Of a stretch of 33,983 nt of DNA, positions 21,574 to 28,322 are shown piece after piece. Made by a program: the position numbers and the translations under genes. This DNA comes from Candidatus Spechtbacteria bacterium RIFCSPLOWO2_12_FULL_38_22 (GTDB taxonomy: Bacteria > Patescibacteriota > Minisyncoccia > Spechtbacterales > 2-12-FULL-38-22). Below the pieces are notes generated by a model that was not told where the DNA came from, did no database searches, and worked only from the letters and a program-made list of their open reading frames with translations. Numbering within the stretch: position 1 is the first letter of the stretch; each line of letters opens with the position of its first letter. The DNA is taken from NCBI GenBank assembly GCA_001820055.1, contig MHOK01000021.1, forward strand, positions 1 through 33,983. Direction: 5' to 3'.

Positions 21574-23136
21574 ATGAAAGGAATAATATACACTCGTGTA
21601 TCAAGTGATGAACAAGTTAAGGGCACATCTTTAGAACACCAGGAGGAGGTTTGCCGTGAATACTGTGAGAAGAAAGGAATTAAAATAGCCGGGGTATTCC
21701 GAGAAGAAGGCGCTTCGGCTAAAACTGCTAATAGAAAAGAGTTTCTAAAGGCCATTGAATACTGCCGCAAGAACCAGGGAAAAGTAGAAGCTTTTATTGT
21801 TTATAAAGTTGACCGTTTTGCTCGTAATACAGGCGATCACTTAATGGTTAGACAAAAACTATTGCAGTACGGTGCCACGCTTCATTCGGTAACAGAAACT
21901 ATCGGAAACAGCCCACAAGAGAAACTCCTTGAAACTATGCTCGCCTCATTTGCCGAGTTTGATAATGAAATGAGGAAAGAAAGGTGTTCAGATGGGATGA
22001 GGCAACGAGTTCGGCAAGGTATATATCCGTGGAACCCTCCTATTGGCTACAAAAGTCAGCACGCCAAAAGAAATGGTGAGAAGAAAACAAGGCCTGATCC
22101 GCCAGATGAAAATACATTTCCTTTAGTGCAGCGGGCGTTAAAAGAATACTCTAAAGGCATATACTCTCAAATAGAGATTGCGAAACTTTTGGATAGTTGG
22201 GGACTTGAAAAAATTAGAGGAAAAAAAACAAGCTCTCAGTTGGTAGACAGGATATTGGGGCATTCTCTTAAATTTTATACAGCTATTCTTGTAGATCCTT
22301 GGACTAAAGAAGAAATCCCGGGCCAGCACGTGCCAATGATTACAGAAGAGGAAATGTATCGGATTCAAGCAGTAAGAGCCGGCAAAGCATACCAGCAAGC
22401 CAGAAAAGGCACATATAACCCTATATTCCCTTTGCGGAAAACTGTTTACTGCGGGTTTTGCAATAATCCCCTAACCGCAAGTGCTCCTCGTGGTAATGGC
22501 GGTCTGTATTATTATTACCACTGCTATACAAAAACCTGCACCGCTTATGCAAAGAACATCCGGAAACAAGATTTAGAAAGTGAGTTTTTGGATTACTTAA
22601 AAGAAATAACCCCAACAGAAGATTTCTTAATCGTTTTTAAAGAAACTTGTTTGAATGTGTGGAAAGAAAAGTTAGAAGAACACACGGTGAACAGATCAGA
22701 ATACGAAAAAGAACTCAAAAAACTTGAGCAGCGTAAAAAACAAATATGCGAAATGATGGAAACCGGAACTTATGATGCTCAGTTAGGGCAAGAACGCCTA
22801 GAGGAGATGAAAAATAAGATAATAGCTACAAAAATATCCTTGAGCGAAGCAAGGATAGATGAGTTGGACGTGGAGGCAACTTTAACATATGCGTCTAAAT
22901 TTATAAAAGATTTAGCCCGCCAATGGATTGATTTAGGTACGGCAATGGATAAACTACAGCCCCAGTTCCAAAAGTTAGTTTTACCCAATGGAATTCCCTA
23001 TACTCGAGGTGAAGGATTTGGAACCGCCGATTTAGGGCTTATATTCGAGCTTTACCGCCAATATGACGGCGATAAATCTCTTGTGGTGGAGATGGCGGGG
23101 ATTGAACCCGCGTGTAGAAGAGGTAAAAATAGCTAA
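21574..23136 (+). CDS. Large serine recombinase
   Basis: Catalyses site-specific DNA integration/excision. The protein has 520 residues from ATG 21574; the extra upstream codons encode the structured leader, not the fold. The resolvase domain starts MKGIIYTRVSSDEQ with catalytic S10, continues VYKVDRFARN (R81, R84) and LASFAEFDNEMRKER. The recombinase domain covers about 150-270. The zinc ribbon has C293/C296 and C317/C322, followed by a coiled coil (about 365-430). This is the large-serine-integrase layout. The last residues (VVEMAGIEPACRRG) are the antisense of the ssrA 3' end, so the gene runs over its likely attachment site. Integration would have given the gene its current C-terminus. 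Confidence 0.9.
   Translation: MKGIIYTRVSSDEQVKGTSLEHQEEVCREYCEKKGIKIAGVFREEGASAKTANRKEFLKAIEYCRKNQGKVEAFIVYKVDRFARNTGDHLMVRQKLLQYGATLHSVTETIGNSPQEKLLETMLASFAEFDNEMRKERCSDGMRQRVRQGIYPWNPPIGYKSQHAKRNGEKKTRPDPPDENTFPLVQRALKEYSKGIYSQIEIAKLLDSWGLEKIRGKKTSSQLVDRILGHSLKFYTAILVDPWTKEEIPGQHVPMITEEEMYRIQAVRAGKAYQQARKGTYNPIFPLRKTVYCGFCNNPLTASAPRGNGGLYYYYHCYTKTCTAYAKNIRKQDLESEFLDYLKEITPTEDFLIVFKETCLNVWKEKLEEHTVNRSEYEKELKKLEQRKKQICEMMETGTYDAQLGQERLEEMKNKIIATKISLSEARIDELDVEATLTYASKFIKDLARQWIDLGTAMDKLQPQFQKLVLPNGIPYTRGEGFGTADLGLIFELYRQYDGDKSLVVEMAGIEPACRRGKNS
23083..23099. other. Putative attachment-site copy at the ssrA 3' terminus
   Basis: GTGGTGGAGATGGCGGG is the complement of the tmRNA acceptor end plus one flanking base. 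The same 17 bp recur in the same orientation at 11733-11749. Together they would be attL/attR of the element between them. The 3' ends of tmRNA and tRNA genes are well-known integration targets. Confidence 0.45.
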
Positions 23137-23468
23137 CCTACAAGTTTAGATTATTTGTTTTAGGTTACCCATTTAAGATATATAGCTAAAAAATAACCAA
23201 AACACTATAAATCCGAGTCCTAAAGTTTTGCTAACAGTTTGGACACACTACTAGCTATTCCGATAAATTGGCACCGCATTTGAACCATCGGAAGTCATTC
23301 AATGCGATGGCTTACGGTCCGCCGGCTGGCGGATTAAGCGTAAGCTAATGCAGGTGTTTCACTGCGTGAGAAGTTTGCACTTACTCGTTGTCTATTGTTT
23401 TACGAGCACTAGACGAGCTCGACTTGCAAACTATAAATACTTTCTCCTAGCAAATCTAAAACATCCCC
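23084..23468 (-). ncRNA. ssrA: tmRNA (transfer-messenger RNA)
   Basis: Rescues stalled ribosomes with SmpB and tags the nascent chain. The 5' GGGGATG (23468-23462) pairs with 3' CATCTCC (with one G-U) followed by encoded ACCA ending at 23084. The T-arm is GCGGG-TTCAATC-CCCGC. After TAAGT, the resume codon GCA at 23378 opens a tag frame reading ANFSRSETPALAYA and TAA (23334). A hairpin GCTTACG/CGTAAGC with an inner TCCGCC-AGCC-GGCGGA palindrome overlaps the tag end, as helix 5 does in other tmRNAs. Total length is 385 nt. smpB is directly upstream on the same strand. The tag's AYA end differs from the common LAA. The recombinase gene overlaps the 3' end in antisense. Confidence 0.9.
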
Positions 23469-23505
23469 GCAATTTTTGCCCAAGAGGGTATAACCCGATT
23501 GGATG

Positions 23506-23580
23506 GAAAAATTAGCGTCCGCCGTAGTTTCTTGACCGTCCGTAGCTTTATGCGCAGGAGGTTATACGAAGGCGGGCTAA
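23506..23580 (-). terminator. Terminator/palindromic repeat between smpB and ssrA
   Basis: Read leftward, TTAGCCCGCCTTCGTA at the smpB stop pairs imperfectly with TACGGCGGACGCTAA and is followed by TTTTT. The inside includes CCGTAGCTTTATGCG, similar to the palindrome inside the FemAB gene (33881-33910). It overlaps the smpB stop codon. ssrA would need its own promoter, of which TTATAC near 23492 could be the -10. Confidence 0.55.
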
Positions 23581-24026
23581 CTTTTTAAACTTCTTATTAT
23601 TTTTCTTTCTGCTTCTCGCTTCTTTATCGTCTCTCTTTTATCATATTTCTTTTTTCCGCGCATTAACCCAATTTCTACCTTTATCAAACCTCTATTATTA
23701 TACAACCTCAAAGGCACTAGTGTCAATCCCTTGGCCTGTAGCTTGTCTTCTATTTCTTGCACCTCTTTTTTGTTTAATAACAACTTTCGTGTTCTCTGCG
23801 GGTCATAATTAGGGGTTAAGTTCCGCTCTTGATACGGCGGTATGGTTACATTTGTTAAGTAGGGTTCTCCTCCTCGAATTATCACAAAGGCTCCCCGCAA
23901 ACTAGCAGATCCCTTTTTTACAGACTTAACTTCGTGTCCATAAAGCTTAACACCCGCGATATAAGTTTCTAAAACTTCGTAGTCAAATCTGGCCTTTTTG
24001 TTACTACTATATATTGTACTGGTCAT
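23577..24026 (-). CDS. smpB: SsrA-binding protein SmpB
   Basis: Binds the tRNA-like end of tmRNA and delivers it to stalled ribosomes. The 149 residues match the family throughout: NKKARFDYEVLETYIAGVKLYGHEVKS, GSASLRGAFV, EPYLTNVTIPPY, TRKLLLNKKEV and GLTLVPLRLYNNRGLIKVEIGLMRGKKKYDKRET, with the usual basic C-terminal tail that enters the mRNA channel. ATG 24026 gives the standard N-terminus. It lies 108 bases upstream of ssrA on the same strand and diverges from infC. A small ACACGC/GCGTGT hairpin sits between the two divergent starts. Confidence 0.97.
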   Translation of the reverse strand: MTSTIYSSNKKARFDYEVLETYIAGVKLYGHEVKSVKKGSASLRGAFVIIRGGEPYLTNVTIPPYQERNLTPNYDPQRTRKLLLNKKEVQEIEDKLQAKGLTLVPLRLYNNRGLIKVEIGLMRGKKKYDKRETIKKREAERKIIRSLKS

Positions 24027-24069
24027 AGCTATCTTTTATAATAACACGCGCAATGCGTGTCTTGTTAAA

Positions 24070-24098
24070 TTGACCGCACCCCAAATACAAGCTATACT
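24070..24098 (+). promoter_or_regulatory. Sigma-70 promoter of the infC-rpmI-rplT operon
   Basis: TTGACC (24070-24075) and TATACT (24093-24098) are 17 bases apart. The transcript would start near 24105, only about 30 bases ahead of the infC start codon. Confidence 0.75.
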
Positions 24099-24134
24099 TA
24101 ATATACTATTATTTGCAAATAAAAGTATAAAAAA

Positions 24135-24671
24135 TTGTTTCAACAAAGATATTTTCAAAAAAAATACGAGCCGAGAGTAAGAAAAAACGAACAAATACAT
24201 GCACCTAAAGTGCGCGTTATTGACAACAGCGGAGAAAATTTGGGTATCTTGGATATTAAAGAAGCACTTGAGAAAGCCAAAGAAGCTGGTTTAGATTTAA
24301 TAGAAATAACAGCCAAAGCAGATCCTCCTGTAGTTCGGATAATGGAATATGGAAAATATTTATACCAGCAAGGTAAAAAGGACAAGGCCGGCAAAAAAAA
24401 ACAGACCACGGGAGAAACGAAAGGTGTTCGAATTGGAATGACAACATTTTCACACGATTTAGAGGTAAAAGCAAAGATGGTAGACAAATTCTTCAAAAAA
24501 GGTTATAAAGTCAAGGTTGAGCTTGTTATGCACGGTAGAGAGAAAGCTTTGGGGAAAATTGCTGACAAAAAAATTGAAGAATTTTTATTAACGCTTAAAG
24601 AAAAATACAAAATGGAGCAGGAACCAAAAAAATACCCAAGAGGATTATATTTTATAATTTCACCACAATAA
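24135..24671 (+). CDS. infC: Translation initiation factor IF-3
   Basis: Binds the 30S subunit, checks start codon-anticodon pairing and prevents subunit joining. The 178 residues cover both domains: VRKNEQIHAPKVRVIDNSGENLGIL, the linker region with EYGKYLYQQGKKDKAGKKKQ, and the C-terminal domain with KGVRIGMTTFSHDLEVKAKMVDKFFKKGYKVKVELVMHGRE. No ATG or GTG precedes the conserved region in this frame; the first usable codon is TTG at 24135. Non-standard infC start codons are well known from E. coli (AUU) and let IF-3 control its own synthesis. No Shine-Dalgarno is evident. First gene of infC-rpmI-rplT. Confidence 0.93.
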   Translation: MFQQRYFQKKYEPRVRKNEQIHAPKVRVIDNSGENLGILDIKEALEKAKEAGLDLIEITAKADPPVVRIMEYGKYLYQQGKKDKAGKKKQTTGETKGVRIGMTTFSHDLEVKAKMVDKFFKKGYKVKVELVMHGREKALGKIADKKIEEFLLTLKEKYKMEQEPKKYPRGLYFIISPQ

Positions 24672-24706
24672 GCTCGCTTTGCCGAGTTTGACTCGGCTTT
24701 GCTCAC

Positions 24707-24741
24707 AGTAACAAGTAACGAGCAACGAGTAACGGGTAACC
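24707..24741 (+). repeat. Period-7 tandem array (AGTAACG type)
   Basis: Five imperfect heptamers: AGTAACA, AGTAACG, AGCAACG, AGTAACG, GGTAACC. It lies in the infC-rpmI spacer. It is complementary to the array at 24818-24845, so the spacer transcript can fold into a long hairpin. Between the arrays there is a GTTCCGCC/GGCGGAA-like palindrome remnant and no ORF. Confidence 0.7.
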
Positions 24742-24817
24742 ACCGCACCCGTTCCGCCAAAGCGGAAAGATATGGGGGCAGGCAAGTAAATAATTCCACT
24801 GCACGAGATTAAAAAAA

Positions 24818-24845
24818 ATTACTCATTACGCATTACTCGTTACTA
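24818..24845 (+). repeat. Period-7 tandem array, inverted counterpart (ATTACTC type)
   Basis: Heptamers ATTACTC, ATTACGC, ATTACTC, GTTACTA; on the other strand these read GAGTAAT, matching the first array. The array ends 25 bases before the rpmI ATG. Confidence 0.7.
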
Positions 24846-24870
24846 ATTTGTGAATGAAATGAACAAAACT

Positions 24871-25074
24871 ATGGCTAAACAAAAAATAAAAACTAAAAAG
24901 AGCGCCGCAAAAAGATTCAAGATAACAAAAAACGGCAAGGTATTGCGCAGAGCTTCCGGCCAGAGCCATTTTAATGCTAAACAAACTTCAAAACAGCGAA
25001 GACAAAAAAGAAAGTTTATACAGGTGTCCAAGGCCGAAGCAAGAAAAATAAAAAAATTAATGCCCTACAAATAA
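24871..25074 (+). CDS. rpmI: 50S ribosomal protein L35 (bL35)
   Basis: A 67-residue basic protein, MAKQKIKTKKSAAKRFKIT at the N-terminus, then GKVLRRASGQSHFNAKQTSKQRRQKR, the bL35 signature. The GTG at 24850 and an ATG at 24859 are in frame, but MAKQKIKTKKSA is the normal family start, so ATG 24871 is used. The initiation context is ACAAAACTATG without a Shine-Dalgarno. It lies between infC and rplT in the usual order. Confidence 0.95.
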   Translation: MAKQKIKTKKSAAKRFKITKNGKVLRRASGQSHFNAKQTSKQRRQKRKFIQVSKAEARKIKKLMPYK

Positions 25075-25105
25075 GCTCGGCTAACGCCTCGCTTCCTAAA
25101 ACTTA

Positions 25106-25189
25106 AAACATGAAACATAAAACATATAACACGAAATACAAAGCAGGTTTCAAGCTCCAAGCTCCAAGTTTCAAGTTTCAAGTTTCAAG
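25106..25189 (+). repeat. Two period-7 arrays in the rpmI-rplT spacer
   Basis: At 25106-25140 five heptamers of the AAACATA type follow each other (AAACATG, AAACATA, AAACATA, TAACACG, AAATACA). At 25148-25189 six heptamers alternate TTTCAAG and CTCCAAG (TTTCAAG, CTCCAAG twice, TTTCAAG three times). The unit sequences differ from those upstream of rpmI but the period is the same. No ORF is present in this 150-base spacer. Confidence 0.75.
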
Positions 25190-25224
25190 TTTTGCGATTT
25201 TACGAGCGTTAGCAAGTAAAAATT

Positions 25225-25572
25225 ATGTCAAGAGTTAAAAGAGGAAACGTAAGAACAAAAAAAAGAAGGGGGGTGCTGGCCCGCACTAAGGGTTTTAAAT
25301 GGCGAAGAAAAAATGTTTATAAGATAGCAAAAGATGCCGCGCGCCACGCAGATGCAAGAAGTTACATAGGAAGAAAGCAAAAAAAAAGAACCATGCGCCA
25401 GCTATGGAACATTAAGATAAACGCGGCCAGTAGAAAAGATGGAATATCATACAGCAAATTCATGCATGCGCTGAACCAAAAAGGAGTAAAGCTAGATAGA
25501 AAAATTTTAGCAGATATTGCAGAAAATAATCCAGAAATATTCAAAAAAATCGTAACAAAGCTAAAGGACTAA
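25225..25572 (+). CDS. rplT: 50S ribosomal protein L20 (bL20)
   Basis: Assembly-initiating protein of the large subunit. The 115 residues begin MSRVKRGNVRTKKRRGVLART and include KGFKWRRKNVYKIAKDAARHADARSYIGRKQKKRTMRQLWNIKINAASR in family order; I see no missing part. ATG 25225 gives the standard N-terminus. In many bacteria L20 represses infC-rpmI-rplT by binding an mRNA structure; here the spacer is filled with period-7 repeats instead, and whether it binds is unknown. Followed by a strong terminator. Confidence 0.97.
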   Translation: MSRVKRGNVRTKKRRGVLARTKGFKWRRKNVYKIAKDAARHADARSYIGRKQKKRTMRQLWNIKINAASRKDGISYSKFMHALNQKGVKLDRKILADIAENNPEIFKKIVTKLKD

Positions 25573-25590
25573 AATTAAAATAAATCAATA

Positions 25591-25626
25591 AAAAAACCCA
25601 CAGCAACCTTAATCTGTGGGTTTTTA
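25591..25626 (+). terminator. Bidirectional terminator between rplT and the VWA cluster
   Basis: AAACCCACAG and CTGTGGGTTT flank an 11-base loop, with A-runs before and T-runs after. It ends the rightward infC operon and, read the other way, the leftward MoxR/VWA cluster, whose last stop codon at 25624 it overlaps. Confidence 0.85.
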
Positions 25627-26658
25627 TATTCTTAAACTTTTTCTAAAAAGAACTAGAATAAATACACTGCCAACCAATATCCAAGAATATACATAGTAAT
25701 ACTCTTTCACGTCTACAACCTCTTGCGATGGTGTGTAAGTGAAACTGTCAGACAGTGTAGACCTTATATATCTTTCCAAGCTACCGTCTTGAGCTTCTTC
25801 CCAATAAAAGTATTCTCCGCCGGTCATCTCCGCAATTGTGCGCAAGTTGGTTTCGTTGAGAAAAGATACAAACTCTACACCGTTGCGATCTTTTACGTAC
25901 TCGCCTGTAAAATTTCCCAAATTATCCAGTATTGGAATCCTCCAACCAGATGCAGATCCAACACCAACCGTAATGATTTTAATGTTTTGTGCGCTAGCTT
26001 CGCCCAAAGCAGCAACCAATTTATTTATGCTAGCTTGGTCTCCAACACTGTTACGGGTGCGTAAGTCACCGTCAGAAAATAAAATCACATATTCTACATT
26101 TGCGTACTGCGGATTATCTTTCTTAAGTTGAATAATAGTATATATAGCCTCGCCGATATCAGATCCAGGAGCCGGAACTATACCTGCATAAAAATTATTA
26201 TCTAAGACAGTTCTAATGTAATCTATGTTTTGAGTCAGGGGAGTAAAGTGGATAGCAATTCCTGCATATCCAAACAATTGGAACCTAGCAGAAATTGAAG
26301 TTATCAAGCTGTCTACAATGTCCTTTGATATATCCAATTCGCTTTTTGTAAAAATATCTGACTTAGCCATACTGCTATTTGATGTATCAACCAATATAAC
26401 GTAGTCTCCTTTAGGAGATATGGAAGGCGGGCCAAAAATTTCTTCCTGCGGTTTAGCCAAAATTGCAAAGAGACTAATGAACACAACCGATATTAAAATG
26501 GATGATATAACATTCTTTGTCTTGCTTGCTTTCCGATAAAACCTCTTCAAAAGTTTTTTGTCCTTACTGTAACTCACGACGAACAGAGCAAAGACTAAAG
26601 GTAAAATTACAACTAAGTACCAAAAAACTTTGGGGTTTTCAAAGTTGAACACGCCCAT
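25624..26658 (-). CDS. VWA-domain membrane protein (BatA/BatB-like)
   Basis: A 344-residue protein. Two membrane helices (about 12-29 and 50-67) precede a von Willebrand factor A domain with MIDAS motif DTSNSS (91-96), a Thr/Ser region near PAPGSDIGEA and VILFSDGD further on. A third membrane helix lies near 322-338. This is the Bat-family layout: the VWA domain faces outward or periplasm-like, anchored at both ends. It starts three bases after the 196-residue gene. The Bat/MoxR group is thought to assemble or mature metal-dependent partners; the role here is inference. Confidence 0.8.
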   Translation of the reverse strand: MGVFNFENPKVFWYLVVILPLVFALFVVSYSKDKKLLKRFYRKASKTKNVISSILISVVFISLFAILAKPQEEIFGPPSISPKGDYVILVDTSNSSMAKSDIFTKSELDISKDIVDSLITSISARFQLFGYAGIAIHFTPLTQNIDYIRTVLDNNFYAGIVPAPGSDIGEAIYTIIQLKKDNPQYANVEYVILFSDGDLRTRNSVGDQASINKLVAALGEASAQNIKIITVGVGSASGWRIPILDNLGNFTGEYVKDRNGVEFVSFLNETNLRTIAEMTGGEYFYWEEAQDGSLERYIRSTLSDSFTYTPSQEVVDVKEYYYVYSWILVGSVFILVLFRKSLRI

Positions 26659-26661
26659 TTT

Positions 26662-27252
26662 TTAAAAATCCCCGGGTCTGGGCAAAACTGATGTATCTGT
26701 ACCCGCATTGGTGCCATCACCTGAAGGTATTCCATTTGCAAGGATTTCTTCAGCTTCTTTTTGGCTGTAACCTTCTTCCCGCAAAGCTTCTACTATCATT
26801 TCATTTAGAATCTCTAGATTCCAAGTAAAGTCTTCGTCTTCATAATCACGCATGGCCTCTATGATAAAAGACCTGGCGATAAGCAACACTTCTGACTTTT
26901 TCTGTTCTTCTGACAGGAACATATCAAGATTTTGAGCAATTATTGTACCCTTGTTAAAATTTGAAAAAGAATCAATTTTACTATCAAATGGCGAGGTGCT
27001 AGTAATAACGCTAAGTTTTTTTAACACATCCGCTACTGCAACTGCTAATTCCCTGATATCTCGTGCCTGCGCCACGGAAGAACTGAAGGTTTCCATGGAC
27101 ACATTGTACTGTGCGTATTCATTTTCAGCGTTTACTTTAGAATTAAAAGCTAAATAAAAACTCCAGGACGACAAAGCCAGCAGTAGCGCAAGTGTAGATA
27201 TTCTTAACTTCTTAGACCATGGATACGAGAAAAACCTAGAAACTCTTTCCAC
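26662..27252 (-). CDS. Single-pass membrane protein of the MoxR/VWA cluster
   Basis: A 196-residue protein not recognised as a family. A membrane segment lies at about 18-36 (ISTLALLLALSSWSFYLAF), then a helical extracytoplasmic part with a long amphipathic stretch and a C-terminal segment (EALREEGYSQKEAEEILANG) ending in a Gly/Thr/Pro-rich tail. Start is GTG 27252, preceded by the strong Shine-Dalgarno GGAGGT at a good distance. It sits between two VWA genes, where other Bat operons carry TPR-type (BatC/BatE) proteins; no TPR is visible here. Probably a structural partner of the VWA proteins. Confidence 0.6.
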   Translation of the reverse strand: MERVSRFFSYPWSKKLRISTLALLLALSSWSFYLAFNSKVNAENEYAQYNVSMETFSSSVAQARDIRELAVAVADVLKKLSVITSTSPFDSKIDSFSNFNKGTIIAQNLDMFLSEEQKKSEVLLIARSFIIEAMRDYEDEDFTWNLEILNEMIVEALREEGYSQKEAEEILANGIPSGDGTNAGTDTSVLPRPGDF

Positions 27253-27255
27253 TCT

Positions 27256-28320
27256 CTACCTCCTTTCTCGGACTTGACGAGTGAACAGCTCTACAATAAC
27301 TACCCACAACACCATCAAAATGACAAAGACTAAGGATATTTCATTTGCTAACGACTCCTGCGACAGTGTTATCTGTCGTGTTACTATCGGAGCTTTTTCA
27401 AGTTCAAGAAGATTTTCCAGCGCGTCGTCCACCTCCTGTTGAGAATCGGCCCTGAAAAAAATTACGCTAGAACTGAAAACACCCAAAGCTCTCTGATATG
27501 CCACAATTGTATATTCGGAAGCATTGGTAATTATATAAAGACTAATATTTCTAGCTATTACGTTTTTCATCGCGTCAACTACTCCCCTCATCCCCCCTTC
27601 ACTTGAATCAGTAACCTGGAGGTCTGTGAAAAGCACAATGACCGCTTCTTGTGAATCAATATCTCTTCTAACTTCCTCAACAATTCTTACAGATTGCTCT
27701 AAGCCGGGTATCACTCTTGTGCCGCTAGAAAGTTTAGAAAATGGATATTTTCCTGGCTGTAGGCTAGCTATGCTTAGAAGTTTGACTTCTTCAAAAAGTT
27801 TAATAACCTGGTCAATATCTGCCGAAGGATAAATATAAGCAACGGGTTCCGAGCTAAACAAAACTACTCCCGCAATCACATCTGACGCATTGCGCAAAAA
27901 ATTAATCTGTGCTTGTTGGACTATTTCAAAACTAGTCTTTTTCTCTCCAGAGGGGTCGTCGCCGGTAGGAGAAGCAACCCTCATGCTTGCAGAAATGTCT
28001 GTAAGAGTCACAACTATGCGAAGATAATCCGTGGAGGTCTGTTCAACAATTTTTTCTTTTTTGGACACAGGACCAGCCACCAAAAAACTTGTCAACAAAG
28101 AAAATATAACTAAAAACATAACATTAATCACATGATTGAACCTGAAATGGGTGCTAAAAATTTTTTTAATATTTTCTGTATCTGCCAGCTTAACTGTGTT
28201 CTTATACTTTTTCCTCCACAAGTTAGCTACAATCAGCACGCTTATCAACGTACAAAATACAGCTACAAATAAAAATGGGGAGGTAAGTTGTGCAGATTTC
28301 AGCTCAAGCCAAAAATCCAT
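27256..28320 (-). CDS. VWA-domain membrane protein (BatA-like)
   Basis: A 354-residue protein. Membrane segments at about 15-33 and 64-83 precede a VWA domain with MIDAS DISAS (108-112), SGTRVIPGLEQ and VLFTDLQVTD. A last membrane helix (FVILMVLWVVIVELF) lies close to the C-terminus. ATG 28320 follows a near-perfect Shine-Dalgarno (AAAGGAGGT). It is a paralogue of 25624-26658 with the same topology; two VWA proteins in one operon is the BatA/BatB pattern. Confidence 0.8.
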   Translation of the reverse strand: MDFWLELKSAQLTSPFLFVAVFCTLISVLIVANLWRKKYKNTVKLADTENIKKIFSTHFRFNHVINVMFLVIFSLLTSFLVAGPVSKKEKIVEQTSTDYLRIVVTLTDISASMRVASPTGDDPSGEKKTSFEIVQQAQINFLRNASDVIAGVVLFSSEPVAYIYPSADIDQVIKLFEEVKLLSIASLQPGKYPFSKLSSGTRVIPGLEQSVRIVEEVRRDIDSQEAVIVLFTDLQVTDSSEGGMRGVVDAMKNVIARNISLYIITNASEYTIVAYQRALGVFSSSVIFFRADSQQEVDDALENLLELEKAPIVTRQITLSQESLANEISLVFVILMVLWVVIVELFTRQVRERR

Positions 28321-28322
28321 AC

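Noticed and set aside
23084-23160. An ordinary tRNA gene on the reverse strand at 23084
   Set aside because: The T-arm and CCA end look like a tRNA, but the 5' acceptor partner lies 380 bases away and a tag frame is present, so this is tmRNA.
24155-24496. Protein on the reverse strand opposite infC
   Set aside because: It is fully antisense to a conserved gene, has no ribosome-binding site and no recognisable domain.
24707-25189. CRISPR array
   Set aside because: Units are 7 bp, contiguous and without spacers; no cas genes are present.
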